64,000 nt of DNA from Bacillota bacterium. Lineage in GTDB: Bacteria; Bacillota; Clostridia; Christensenellales; SZUA-584. Below the pieces are notes generated by a model, which searched no databases, had not been told where the DNA came from, and saw only the letters and a program-made list of their open reading frames with translations. The DNA is taken from the NCBI GenBank assembly GCA_023415795.1, contig JAEZJG010000007.1, forward strand, positions 71,008-135,007, read 5' to 3'. Every line of letters begins with the position of its first letter. The first letter of the stretch is position 1. Made by a program: the position numbers and the translations under genes. This document shows, piece after piece, positions 7,398-16,333 of this stretch.

Positions 7398-8681
7398 ATG
7401 CCAGGCATATCCGTATTTGGAGCACAATGGGGAGACGAGGGAAAGGGACGTTTTGTCGACTTTCTTGCGAACGAAGCTGATGTTGTGGTGCGCTATCAGG
7501 GGGGCAATAACGCGGGTCATACGATCATCGTGGATGACGTGACCTACACGCTTCATTTGATACCCGCGGGGCTGCTGTATGACGGCAAGCCGTGCATCAT
7601 CGGCAACGGCGTGGTGATTGATCCCGGTGCACTGATCGAGGAGATGGAGCTGCTGCAAAGCAAGGGCTGCTCGACAGCCGGGCTGATGATCTCTGACCGG
7701 GCACACATGGTGATGCCCTACCACAAGCTGCTGGACGGCATTGCCGAGGACAACGCAGGCGAGGCGCAGATCGGCACCACGAAACGCGGCATCGGTCCGT
7801 GCTATACCGATAAGGCAGCACGCCTGGGCCTGAGAATTTGCGATCTGATGTCGGACAGCTTTGAGGATAAGCTGCGCAATGTGCTGGCACAAAAGAATGA
7901 GATATTGACAAAGATATATGGGCGCGAGCCGATGGATGCGGACAGCATGCTGGCAGAGTTCGCTGTTTACAGAAAGAAGCTGGAACCGCATGTCTGCGAC
8001 ACCGTCAGCATCTGCCACAGCCTGCACAAGCAGGGAAAGAAGATGCTTTTTGAGGGCGCGCAGGGCATGCTGCTGGATATCGATTTTGGCACATACCCGT
8101 ATGTGACGTCGTCTCACCCCATAGCGGGGGGCGTCAGCATCGGAACAGGTCTGCCGCCGTGTGCGGTCACAGATGTGGTGGGCGTCGTGAAGGCGTATAC
8201 CACACGTGTGGGCAAGGGACCGTTTGTGACGGAGCTGCTGGATGAGACGGGTGAGCGCATCCGCGAGAAGGGCCATGAATACGGCGCGACCACGGGACGT
8301 CCGCGGCGCTGCGGCTGGCTGGATCTTGTCATCGTCGGCTTTGCGTCGCGCATCAGCGGCATTACATCTATCGCGCTGTCGCGCATGGATACGCTGGGCG
8401 GCTTTGATAAGGTAAAGGTGTGCGTGGCGTACGAGATCGACGGTAAAATTACGAAGGATTATCCCGCTTCGCTGGAGGCGCTGGCCAAGGCCAAGCCGGT
8501 CTATAAGGAATTTGACGGCTGGAGCGATGATATATCTCATGTGCGCACATTTGAGGAGCTTCCCCAGAGCGCGCGCGAATACATCGAGTTTATCGAGCGC
8601 GAGACGGAAACGCCTGTCGGCATGATCGGCGTGGGACCTGAGCGCAGCGAGTGCATTGTGCGTCGGAAATACTTCGTATAA
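7398..8681 (+). CDS. purA: Adenylosuccinate synthetase
   Basis: PurA catalyses the GTP-dependent condensation of IMP with aspartate to adenylosuccinate, the first committed step to AMP. The 427-residue protein has the family's N-terminal GTP/IMP site (FGAQWGDEGKGRFVDF), NNAGHTI, the TKRGIGPCYTDKAAR loop, FEGAQGMLLDIDFGTYPYVTSS and the C-terminal IGVGPERSE. The ATG at 7398 was chosen because AGGAG (7387-7391) precedes it by six bases. The SRP RNA gene follows 39 bp downstream. Confidence 0.98.
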   Translation: MPGISVFGAQWGDEGKGRFVDFLANEADVVVRYQGGNNAGHTIIVDDVTYTLHLIPAGLLYDGKPCIIGNGVVIDPGALIEEMELLQSKGCSTAGLMISDRAHMVMPYHKLLDGIAEDNAGEAQIGTTKRGIGPCYTDKAARLGLRICDLMSDSFEDKLRNVLAQKNEILTKIYGREPMDADSMLAEFAVYRKKLEPHVCDTVSICHSLHKQGKKMLFEGAQGMLLDIDFGTYPYVTSSHPIAGGVSIGTGLPPCAVTDVVGVVKAYTTRVGKGPFVTELLDETGERIREKGHEYGATTGRPRRCGWLDLVIVGFASRISGITSIALSRMDTLGGFDKVKVCVAYEIDGKITKDYPASLEALAKAKPVYKEFDGWSDDISHVRTFEELPQSAREYIEFIERETETPVGMIGVGPERSECIVRRKYFV

Positions 8682-8720
8682 TTCGCCGCAGATGACGACA
8701 ATTTAATAAGATAACCAATT

Positions 8721-8990
8721 TGCCGTGCCAGACGGGGAGCTAGCGGTGCCCTGAACCTGCAATCCGCTATAGCAGGGTTGGATTCCCGGATGGAGGCACG
8801 AAATTGTAAGGTATGGAGACGGTAAGGGGCGTTGACGAGTGGGCCCCGTGCAACGGGCGGCCGTGAACCCTGTCAGGCCCTGACGGGAGCAGCAGTAAGC
8901 GGTTTAGGCCGTGTGCCTCGGATCAGTCTGCTCTGAGTAACCTGCCGTCATACCTCTTGTAGTTTCGTGTCGATATCTGGGTGCACGGCA
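8721..8990 (+). ncRNA. ffs: Signal recognition particle RNA, long Firmicutes type
   Basis: The 270-nt gene closes on itself: TGCCGTGC (8721-8728) pairs with GCACGGCA (8983-8990). The 5' part carries the Alu-domain sequence with GGGGAGCTAGCGGTGCCCTG and the paired GCAATCCGCTATAGCAGGG. The S-domain (Ffh-binding) tip contains the conserved TGTCAGGCCCTGACGGGAGCAGCAGTAAG region split across 8873-8900. Size and Alu domain mark it as the long form of spore formers rather than the 4.5S form. A T-rich stretch after the closing stem may end transcription. Confidence 0.95.
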
Positions 8991-9200
8991 TTTATTTTAC
9001 CCAAAAACTACAACACTTCACTTTCTATGTACAAATTGTGGACAAACCGTAATCATTTTTATTTCAGCAGGAAAAGACATCATGCTTGGAGAATAATACT
9101 TTCAACAGGTTGTTTATATCAGCGCTGTTGGAGGTAATATAATTGTAGCATGACTCCGGATTCCGGGGCATAAAAATACACAAAGAAAGGGGGGCGGATT

Positions 9201-9734
9201 ATGCGCATTAGTATTGCGGGGAAGGGCATGGAAGTGTCCGACTATCTCAAGGAGATCGTGAACAAGAAGGTCTCTAAGCTGCAGCGGTATTTTGACGAGG
9301 ATACCGAAGCGCATATCACCATGTCGATCCAAAGGTCCAGACATATTGTGGAGGTGACCATTCCTTTCGATGGGATCGTTCTCCGTGGCGAGGAGGCGAC
9401 GGGGGACATGTACGCGTCGATTGACGGCGTGCTCAAAAAGCTGGAGAAGCAGATTCACAAGCACCGCACATCGCTGAAGAGAAGGCTGCATGAGGGTGCG
9501 TTTGCCAGTGGGGATTATGAATATCATACCGAGCTGGTGGACGAGAAGCTGCCGGCGGTTGTACGTACGAAGCGGTTTGTTATCAAACCGATGGACATAG
9601 AGGAGGCAGCGATGCAAATGGAGCTGCTGGGTCACCAGTTCTTCGTATTCCGCAACGCGATGTCACACGAGATCAATGTGCTGTATAAGCGCAACGACGG
9701 CGATTTGGGGCTGATTGAGCCGGATTTGGAATAA
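9201..9734 (+). CDS. hpf: Ribosome hibernation promoting factor, long form
   Basis: The 177-residue protein has an N-terminal S30AE domain (about 1-100: MRISIAGKGMEVSDYLKEIV, then AHITMSIQ and TGDMYASIDGVLKKLEKQI). The C-terminal dimerisation domain (about 120-175) contains IEEAAMQMELLGHQFFVFRNA. This two-domain form pairs 70S ribosomes into inactive 100S dimers during stress or stationary phase. A strong GAAAGGGGGG ribosome binding site precedes the ATG. The gene is followed by its own terminator. Confidence 0.96.
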   Translation: MRISIAGKGMEVSDYLKEIVNKKVSKLQRYFDEDTEAHITMSIQRSRHIVEVTIPFDGIVLRGEEATGDMYASIDGVLKKLEKQIHKHRTSLKRRLHEGAFASGDYEYHTELVDEKLPAVVRTKRFVIKPMDIEEAAMQMELLGHQFFVFRNAMSHEINVLYKRNDGDLGLIEPDLE

Positions 9735-9760
9735 GAGACACATTAAGAAATGATACAGAA

Positions 9761-9790
9761 ACAGGGTGGCAGTTGCTGCCCTGTTTTTTA
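9761..9790 (+). terminator. Terminator of hpf
   Basis: ACAGGG (9761-9766) pairs with CCCTGT (9779-9784), with further internal pairing, and runs into six T residues. Confidence 0.85.
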
Positions 9791-9883
9791 TATGGAGCAT
9801 ACAGTGTTTATTGCATTATCAGAGATTCAAAAACAGCACTAAATATGATATGATGCTTAAAAATTTAAGGGAGATACAAAAGT

Positions 9884-10183
9884 ATGAATGACGGCATTAA
9901 ACACATGGTGATATTTAATCTGAAGGATAACAGCCCATCTCATGCGGATAAGTTTTTCGAGGACAGCAGAAAAATACTCAGCAATATACCGGGGGTAGCC
10001 GATTTTGAGATATTTAAGCAGGTGAGCAAGAAGAATGATTATCAATATGGGTTCAGTATGTTCTTTGCGAATGAAGACGCCTACAAGGCCTATAATGAGC
10101 ATACCGACCATACCGAGTACGTGAAAAACATTTGGCTGAAGGACGTGGAAACCTTTATGGAAATCGACTTTCAGCAAAGATAG
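9884..10183 (+). CDS. Dabb (stress-responsive A/B barrel) family protein
   Basis: The 99-residue protein has the dimeric alpha+beta barrel pattern of the Dabb family: IKHMVIFNLKD at the N-terminus, a central helix (ADKFFEDSRKILSNIPG), a beta hairpin ending FGFSM-like (YQYGFSMFF), and HTEYVKNIWLKDVETFMEIDF at the C-terminus. Such proteins are small cytoplasmic dimers of mostly unknown activity. It is monocistronic and converges on pgsA. Confidence 0.85.
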   Translation: MNDGIKHMVIFNLKDNSPSHADKFFEDSRKILSNIPGVADFEIFKQVSKKNDYQYGFSMFFANEDAYKAYNEHTDHTEYVKNIWLKDVETFMEIDFQQR

Positions 10184-10210
10184 GCCGCCAAAGCGGCAGC
10201 GGGCAAAGCC

Positions 10211-10777
10211 TTAGGCTTGCTCGGCATCCTGCAGCTGAGACAGCGCTTTTTCCTTAAGCTTCTTGTACATGTTAAGGTAAGCATACTGGGCCAGCGCCGC
10301 GAGCATGAGCACCAGCGTGAAGCTGATGAACCAGACATGCCAGGGACTGACGAAGCGGGCGAGGAAGCAAAAAGCGATGGCGGTGTTGAGGGCAAACGCC
10401 GCGATTTTACCGAACATATTGGATGGAGCGATGATATCCTTGAAGTACAGATATATGCCGCCGCCGATCATCATCAGCTCCTTGACGATGAGAGTGACCA
10501 CGATGTACCACGGCAGCACGCCGGTGACTGTAAACGCGATAACAGCGAACACAGAGATGAGTTTATCTGCTAGCGGATCGAGCAATATGCCCGCCTCAGA
10601 GCCCATGTTATACTTGCGGGCGATCCAGCCGTCTAAGAGATCCGTCGCGCACGCGACGATGTAGACGACGAACGCGGGGATTAATATGTCAAAGTAGATC
10701 AATACTGTGCAAACAGGCACCAGCGCAAAACGGAATAAGGATAATATGTTAGGTATAGTCATCGGTATTCGTTTCAC
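10211..10777 (-). CDS. pgsA: CDP-diacylglycerol--glycerol-3-phosphate 3-phosphatidyltransferase
   Basis: PgsA makes phosphatidylglycerol phosphate from CDP-diacylglycerol and glycerol 3-phosphate in the cytoplasmic membrane. The 188-residue protein has several transmembrane helices and the CDP-alcohol phosphatidyltransferase motif, seen as DLLDGWIARKY followed by G(x3)G(x3)D in GSEAGILLDPLADK (about 46-72). The N-terminal TIPNILSLFRF is typical of PgsA. The GTG start at 10777 follows AGGTG with five-base spacing. Confidence 0.94.
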   Translation of the reverse strand: MKRIPMTIPNILSLFRFALVPVCTVLIYFDILIPAFVVYIVACATDLLDGWIARKYNMGSEAGILLDPLADKLISVFAVIAFTVTGVLPWYIVVTLIVKELMMIGGGIYLYFKDIIAPSNMFGKIAAFALNTAIAFCFLARFVSPWHVWFISFTLVLMLAALAQYAYLNMYKKLKEKALSQLQDAEQA

Positions 10778-10817
10778 ACAATCACCTCATCGTATGTGTA
10801 TTAATGGGAATATTATA

Positions 10818-10850
10818 GAAAACGCCGTTATGCTGGATAACGGCGTTTTC
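10818..10850 (-). terminator. Terminator after the zinc dehydrogenase gene
   Basis: A 14-bp perfect stem (10818-10831 with 10837-10850) whose arms begin with GAAAACGCCG, with a five-base loop. The T-rich end on either strand allows bidirectional action. It ends the minus-strand dehydrogenase unit before pgsA. Confidence 0.8.
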
Positions 10851-10869
10851 TTGTTTATCCAGTATTCTA

Positions 10870-12135
10870 TTATACTTCGATAGGTTGTCCGTTAGCAAGC
10901 AGGTATTTTTCCGCCTCGTCTGACCAGAAGCCCCCGCTCTTGTCCGTCAGCTCTGCTAATCCCTTGAAGAACGGATCTGTCTCACCCAGCTTGGCGAAAT
11001 CGTCGATGGCGGTGAGCGGCATGGATATGTGCGTGTAGATCAGCTTCTTGCCGCCCGGAATCTCGGGTAGGTGCAGCGTTGCATCCACCACGCTGTTGAG
11101 ACCGCCAACGTGCGTGATCATGGAGGTGGGGTTGATGAGCCCCTTGCTCATCATGTCCAAAGACTCTTTCATATCGTCCGTGTTGCCGCCCGAGGTGCCC
11201 ACAATGTGGGTGTATGAATAGTGCACGTTGTAGAAGTTTAAGCTGGCAGAGAAGGACTGATCGGTGGGACCGGCAAAGAAGTTCAGGCAGCCGTCCTTGC
11301 AGAGCAGCGCATCGCCCTGCTCGATGACGGGCTTCACAGGCGCCATCACCAGCACGTCGTTGTAGCCCTTGCCGCCGGAAAGCGCCATCAGCTTTTCGAA
11401 GCTGCCCGCTTCGCGCGTATTGACATAGTGCAGCTCAACGCCGCAGCGTTTGGCCTCTTCCACGGTATAGATGCGCTCGGCACGAGCCAGGCGCGCGTCG
11501 TCGATATCAGTGACAACGAGCAGACCCGGACGGCGGTCGCAATGCAGCGCGTAATCAATGGAACCCAGACCCATGGGGCCCACGCCCGCAAGAATCGCCA
11601 TGTTGCCGCCTTCCACGATGCCCATATCGTGCACATATTCGCCCTGACGGGTGTGGTAGAACGCGTGGAATGTGCCCACGATGCAGCTCATCGGTTCGGC
11701 GAGAGAACCATAGAAAAACGCGTCGGAATCGTATTTGAGCAGGCAGTCCATCTCCATGGCTTCCGCCGGAATGACGACATAGGTGGCGTCTCCGCCGATG
11801 AAGCGGTATGAGTAGCCCGGAGCATCCTGCGAGCCCTTGTAGTTGAACGCGGGCTGTATCGAAAACTTGTCTCCCGCAGCAAACTTGTGCTGCCAATCGC
11901 TGCCCACCTCTAAGATTTCGCCGCAGAACTCGTGACCGATGATTGTGGGGTTGGTCGCGATGTCGTTCGGGACGCGCTTATGCTCCGCACCCTGCTTGGC
12001 CGCCTTGTATGACGACATGCAAAGGCTGTCGGACACCACCTTGGCCAAGATTTCGTTGGACTGGATGGGCGGCAGCTCAAAGGTTTCGAGCCGTAAATCG
12101 TCTTTGCCATAGATCCGGACTGCTTTTGTTTTCAT
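10870..12135 (-). CDS. Zinc-dependent alcohol dehydrogenase family protein (sorbose-1-phosphate reductase-like)
   Basis: The 421-residue protein belongs to the medium-chain dehydrogenase/reductase family. The N-terminal GroES-like domain has a catalytic-zinc region with Cys in DSLCMSSYK, His and Glu in IIGHEFCGEI, and GSLAEPMSC. The Rossmann segment contains AILAGVGPMGLGSIDYAL. The length and the tail beyond position 380 resemble L-sorbose 1-phosphate reductases rather than simple alcohol dehydrogenases, but the substrate cannot be fixed. The canonical four-Cys structural zinc lobe is not obvious. AAGGAG precedes the ATG by six bases. It is monocistronic. Confidence 0.8.
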   Translation of the reverse strand: MKTKAVRIYGKDDLRLETFELPPIQSNEILAKVVSDSLCMSSYKAAKQGAEHKRVPNDIATNPTIIGHEFCGEILEVGSDWQHKFAAGDKFSIQPAFNYKGSQDAPGYSYRFIGGDATYVVIPAEAMEMDCLLKYDSDAFFYGSLAEPMSCIVGTFHAFYHTRQGEYVHDMGIVEGGNMAILAGVGPMGLGSIDYALHCDRRPGLLVVTDIDDARLARAERIYTVEEAKRCGVELHYVNTREAGSFEKLMALSGGKGYNDVLVMAPVKPVIEQGDALLCKDGCLNFFAGPTDQSFSASLNFYNVHYSYTHIVGTSGGNTDDMKESLDMMSKGLINPTSMITHVGGLNSVVDATLHLPEIPGGKKLIYTHISMPLTAIDDFAKLGETDPFFKGLAELTDKSGGFWSDEAEKYLLANGQPIEV

Positions 12136-12469
12136 GTGATGCTCCTTAAGTTATTAAATGTTGTAGCCGACGGCACAAGCCGTTCGATTGTTCATATTTA
12201 ACAAAGTTTTGTTATAAATGATCAATAAAATGATCAACTTTTATACAGATTCATTATATACGTGGCAAGAGAAAAAAGTCAAGGCGGACCATGCGGCGAG
12301 GATACGATAATATTGAGTGAGGTAGTACGAAATGGAAATGGTGTAAGAATGTTGTAGACGGCGCATTGATGGGAACGCAAAATAGCAGTGCGTGCAAATT
12401 TGTGGGTGTTCAAGCGGATTGAAATGAGTATAATAGTACGCAGCAGTATTATAAATTAAGGGGTATACG
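12136..12469. other. Divergent intergenic region between the dehydrogenase and fhs
   Basis: This 334-bp gap has no convincing gene. Near the dehydrogenase it holds AACAAAGTTTTGTT (12200-12213, a palindrome around GT) and two direct copies of ATGATCAA (12218-12225 and 12230-12237), plausible regulator or promoter elements. On the fhs side a perfect TATAAT lies at 12429-12434 without a clear -35. The middle part shows nothing recognisable. Confidence 0.5.
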
Positions 12470-14143
12470 ATGCAGCATAAAACAGACCTTGAGATCGCGC
12501 GGGAGGCCGAACTGACACCCATTCAACAGATAGCGGAGGAAGGCGGCATCCGAGAGAGCGAGCTGATCCCATTCGGATACAAAAAAGCGAAGGTTTCGCT
12601 GGCTATTATGGAACGGCTGAAGGACAAGAGCAAGGGCAAGCTGATACTGGTGTCGGCGATTAACCCGACTCCGGCGGGCGAGGGAAAGACAACAATTTCG
12701 ATCGGTCTTGCGGATGCGTTGAAGAAGTGCGGACAGCGTGCATATCTAGCGCTGCGCGAACCGTCGCTGGGGCCGGTGTTTGGCATGAAGGGCGGCGCGG
12801 CGGGCGGCGGTTATGCACAGGTGATACCGATGGAGGATATCAACCTGCATTTCACGGGAGACCTGCACGCGGTGACGGCGGCGAACAATCTGCTGTGCGC
12901 GCTGGTGGACAACCACATCCACCACGGCAACACGCTGAATATTGATCCGCGGCGCATCACCATCAAGCGGTGCATGGACATGAACGACAGGCAGCTGCGC
13001 TTTATCACCTGCGGTTTGGGCGGACGCACCAATGGCATGCCGCGCGAGGACAGCTTTGACATCACGGCGGCATCCGAGGTGATGGCGGTGCTGTGTTTGG
13101 CGTCGGACTTACATGATCTCAAGGATCGGCTGGCGCGCATCAAGGTGGCGTATACATTTGATGAGAAGCCGGTAACAGCGGGAGAGATTGGCGCGGCGGG
13201 TGCGATGGCTGTGCTGCTGCGCGACGCGATTCGTCCCAACCTTGTGCAGACCCTGGAGAAGACGCCTTGCCTGATGCACGGCGGACCGTTTGCTAACATT
13301 GCTCACGGCTGCAACAGCTACATAGCCACCAACATGGCACTGCATTTGGCGGACTACGTGGTGACGGAGGCGGGCTTTGGCGCAGACCTCGGCGCGGAAA
13401 AGTTTCTTGACATCAAGTGCCGGCAGACGGGGCTGTGGCCCGACGCGGTGGTGGTGGTGGCGACGATACGGGCGCTGAAGAGCCACGGCGGCAAGAAGAA
13501 GGCGGAGCTTTCGGAGCCGGATGAGGCGGCGGTGATACGCGGCATGCAGAACCTCGACAAGCACATTGAAAATCTCAAGGAGTTTTACGGGCTGCCGGTG
13601 GTGGTGGCGATCAACAAGTTTTATACCGATACGCCGGAGGAGATATCGCTGGTGCAGCAGCTATGCAACGCGAAGGGTGTGACGGCTGTGGTGGCTGATG
13701 TGTGGGAAAAGGGCGGCGATGGCGGTGTGGCACTGGCCGAAGAGGTGATGCGCATAGCAACCAAAACGAAGCCCAAGCACCCGTACGCGCTGGAAGACGA
13801 TATCAGGACGAAGATTGAGAAGCTGGCGAAGACGATATATGGTGCGTCGGATGTGCATTACTCTGCCGGGGTGGGCAAATCCATTGAGGCACTGAGCAAG
13901 AACGGCTATGCCGACCTGCCGATATGCATTGCGAAAACGCAGTACTCTCTGTCGCACGATCCTTCTTTGACTGGACGGCCTAAGGATTTTATATTCACGG
14001 TGCGCAACATCAAGCTTTCTGCCGGAGCCGGGTTCATCGTGGTGCTGGCGGGGGATATGATGACGATGCCGGGGCTGCCCAAGGTGCCTGCGGCAGAGCA
14101 GATCACCATAGATGACGAGGGGCGGATTGACGGGCTGTTCTGA
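12470..14143 (+). CDS. fhs: Formate--tetrahydrofolate ligase
   Basis: Fhs makes 10-formyl-tetrahydrofolate from formate, ATP and tetrahydrofolate. It feeds purine synthesis and, where present, the Wood-Ljungdahl methyl branch. The 557-residue protein has the family P-loop-like motif TPAGEGKTTISIGLADAL (about 67-84), the REPSLGPVFGMKGGAAGGGY motif (about 97-116), MNDRQLR, and the C-terminal AGFIVVLAGDMMTMPGLPK. Length is typical. No other Wood-Ljungdahl genes are adjacent, so its presence alone does not show acetogenesis. Confidence 0.98.
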   Translation: MQHKTDLEIAREAELTPIQQIAEEGGIRESELIPFGYKKAKVSLAIMERLKDKSKGKLILVSAINPTPAGEGKTTISIGLADALKKCGQRAYLALREPSLGPVFGMKGGAAGGGYAQVIPMEDINLHFTGDLHAVTAANNLLCALVDNHIHHGNTLNIDPRRITIKRCMDMNDRQLRFITCGLGGRTNGMPREDSFDITAASEVMAVLCLASDLHDLKDRLARIKVAYTFDEKPVTAGEIGAAGAMAVLLRDAIRPNLVQTLEKTPCLMHGGPFANIAHGCNSYIATNMALHLADYVVTEAGFGADLGAEKFLDIKCRQTGLWPDAVVVVATIRALKSHGGKKKAELSEPDEAAVIRGMQNLDKHIENLKEFYGLPVVVAINKFYTDTPEEISLVQQLCNAKGVTAVVADVWEKGGDGGVALAEEVMRIATKTKPKHPYALEDDIRTKIEKLAKTIYGASDVHYSAGVGKSIEALSKNGYADLPICIAKTQYSLSHDPSLTGRPKDFIFTVRNIKLSAGAGFIVVLAGDMMTMPGLPKVPAAEQITIDDEGRIDGLF

Positions 14144-14169
14144 TAGGGTGTGGGTTAATATGTGGATTG

Positions 14170-14206
14170 AAGCCGTTCGGGGTGTGCGTTTCCGGGCGGC
14201 TTTTTT
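14170..14206 (+). terminator. Terminator of fhs
   Basis: AAGCCG and CGGCTT, with inner pairs TCGG/CCGG, form a stem followed by six T residues. Confidence 0.75.
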
Positions 14207-14279
14207 GCGCGTGTGGATGGACGGGCTTTGAAAAGTGGGCGGTTTGGATTGAGGGAGTAGTTAATGTGCAGCTTATGAC

Positions 14280-14868
14280 GGGGGATTCCTCACTGCGTTC
14301 GGAATAACAGGATGGAGGGGGCGGTCGCGAAGAACACGAGCGGCAGCATGCTGTCATGCAGAGCGAAGGGCGAAGCATCTCCTTCTGCGGCGCGCTTTAC
14401 GGGGGATTCCTCACTGCGTTCGGAATGACAGAATGGCGGGGCGGCGGACACGAAGCACTCCTCTTCTGAGGTGCACCGAACAGGGGGATTCCTCACTGGC
14501 GTTTGGAATGACCGGATGCCGGGGGCGCGAAGCACTTTCGCGGCGGCGTGCTGTCATGCAGAGCGAAGCGAAGCATCCCCTTCTGCGGCGCGCTTGACGG
14601 GGGATTCCTCACTGCGTTCGGAATGACATGATGGGGAGGAGTGTGGACACGAAGCACTCGGTGGCGTGCTGCCGTGCAGAGCGGAGCGACGCATCCCCTT
14701 CTGCGGCGGGCTTGACGGGGGATTCCTCACTGGCGTTCGGAATGACATAATGGGGAGGAGTGTGGGCACGAAGCACTCTTGCGTCGGCGTGCTGTCATGC
14801 AGAGCGGAGCGAAGCATCCCAACTGAAGTGCGTCGCACAGGGGATTCCTCACTGGCGTTCGGAATGAC
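14280..14868. repeat. Composite tandem array of two related 28-30 bp repeats
   Basis: Six copies of module A (core GGGGATTCCTCACTG then CGTTCGGAATGAC) start at 14280, 14401, 14483, 14599, 14717 and 14840. Four copies of module B (core GTCATGCAGAGCG then AAGCATCCC) start at 14353, 14553, 14671 and 14794. A and B are diverged inverted versions of one unit. The A-to-A period is about 116-123 bp, except one 82-bp step where a B copy is missing. Spacers share GCGGCGTGCT and CACGAAGCACTC. Translated, module B's sense gives the SERSEES-type peptide seen as spurious ORFs in many genomes. No gene is supported between fhs and ypeB. Confidence 0.9.
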
Positions 14869-14994
14869 ATAAGGGGGCATGATGGTGGAGAGAATATTAG
14901 GTAAAGCCAAAAAGAGCCGCTGCTTTAATGCCGCGACTCCAGTTGGTGAAGATTCGTAAAGGCCGATTATATTTTAGGGAGAAATAACTGCCCG

Positions 14995-16323
14995 CTACAT
15001 GACCAGCGTGCCGTCGTTGGTGTGCTGAATCATCAGTATATCCTCTTCCAGACCCGTTTGAGTGTTGATGTAGATGATGTAGTCCCGCGACTCTATCTTG
15101 CCTGTGAACTCCCAGCACAGCTTTTCCTCGCCGGAGTCCAGCGGAATAAGCGCAAGGCGCGTTTTGCTGACCTGCATGCCTTGGGGTATTTTCTCCTGTG
15201 CCGCTTTCAAATCCAGCTTGGGCGGCACATACCGGCGGCTTTTGTGCGACATCAAATAGTTGTTCGCGTCCATGCCCACCGCCTTGCCGGATGATATATC
15301 CACCCAAACCTTGATAAGGTCGGGATAGAGCACGACGTTTTGATCTACCGGCGCAAGGTTGATGATTGCCATGCCGTTGTAGAACTGGGCATAGCTGGCT
15401 GCAGTTTCGCCGTAGCCCTTGCTGTTGAGATACTGAATTGCGGCTTTGGTCAGCTCTGCATAACGCGCATCAGTTGGCACTGCTGATATGCCGCCGCCGT
15501 TATCGGCGCGATACCACAGCACCTTGCCGCCCTGCTTAGTGACGCTGATTAGATAGACCAGACCATCGGTTTCGCCGGAGAACTGATAGCAGGGTATTTT
15601 GCCGTTGCTCTCGCCATCGTAATTGAGAGCTGACGCGTCGACTTCTAAGAACTTGGCTGCCAATGCCGTTGCGTCAGCCTGTGTTACCTGCTTTGAGCCC
15701 AGCCCCTGCGGCTTCTTATTCTCGGTGCTCTCGGAAAAAGGTCCGTCGTATTGCAGGCGCGGAAACTCCTGATTGGAGAAGTCGAGATTGCCCGCCGTTT
15801 CATTCTCAGGTATGAATACATCCGCTGTGAATCCCGCATTGCCGGGATAACCCTTCTGATACAGCTCGCCTAGGCTGGCTGAGACCTCCTCACAGGAAGC
15901 GGCCAGTCCGTTCACCGCCTTGATTTCCTCGTCCGTTATTTCTTCACCCAATGACAGCTTGTTGAGCAGCGTGCGGCAATAATCGCCCGTGCGAGCCACA
16001 AACTGCGTCAGCGTTCCCGTGCCGTTGTAGGAAACGGGCAGCGCGGCTATCGAGCTTTCTGTGTCGCCCGTTTGCCGCCATACGTCCATCAGCAGCAGCG
16101 AGTATTGGTTCAGCCCCGTTGCCGCTTCTACCTTGTACAGCTTGGTTTTCAGGCTGTCCATATCTGTCAGCAGTTCCTCAAAGGACTTCTGATAGACCGC
16201 CCCCATCTGGTTTTTCAAATTCTTGTTCTGGTTATCCAGTATGATGGCATATGCCGATACGCCCACCAATGCGGCACACAGCAGGCTTATTGCGGTTATA
16301 CGCGCCCATCTTTTCTTGAACAT
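14995..16323 (-). CDS. ypeB: Germination protein YpeB
   Basis: YpeB is a spore inner-membrane/cortex protein required for localisation and stability of the lytic enzyme SleB. The 442-residue protein has an N-terminal transmembrane or signal helix (about 7-27). The YpeB N-terminal helical domain follows (about 30-190, with LYKVEAATGLNQYSLLLMDVWRQ). Repeated PepSY-like domains make up the C-terminal half (SKQVTQADATALAAKFLEVD and the region to YIIYINTQTGLEEDILM). AGGAG precedes the ATG. It lies 10 bp downstream of sleB, the conserved sleB-ypeB order. Confidence 0.95.
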   Translation of the reverse strand: MFKKRWARITAISLLCAALVGVSAYAIILDNQNKNLKNQMGAVYQKSFEELLTDMDSLKTKLYKVEAATGLNQYSLLLMDVWRQTGDTESSIAALPVSYNGTGTLTQFVARTGDYCRTLLNKLSLGEEITDEEIKAVNGLAASCEEVSASLGELYQKGYPGNAGFTADVFIPENETAGNLDFSNQEFPRLQYDGPFSESTENKKPQGLGSKQVTQADATALAAKFLEVDASALNYDGESNGKIPCYQFSGETDGLVYLISVTKQGGKVLWYRADNGGGISAVPTDARYAELTKAAIQYLNSKGYGETAASYAQFYNGMAIINLAPVDQNVVLYPDLIKVWVDISSGKAVGMDANNYLMSHKSRRYVPPKLDLKAAQEKIPQGMQVSKTRLALIPLDSGEEKLCWEFTGKIESRDYIIYINTQTGLEEDILMIQHTNDGTLVM

Positions 16324-16333
16324 GGCATTTCTC

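Noticed and set aside
7368..8540. 390-codon open frame antisense to purA
   Set aside because: It is a shadow of the GC-rich purA coding sequence, with no ribosome binding site and arginine/histidine-rich nonsense composition.
12470..14143. Acetogenesis (Wood-Ljungdahl) cluster
   Set aside because: Only fhs is present. No folD, metF, acs or cooS genes are adjacent, and fhs alone is common in non-acetogens.
14280..14868. CRISPR array
   Set aside because: Repeats alternate in orientation and type, spacers are themselves conserved and of uneven length, and no cas genes are present.
14103..14910. Several proline/serine-rich frames over the repeat array
   Set aside because: They are translations of the repeat modules (SERSEES-type peptides), without ribosome binding sites.
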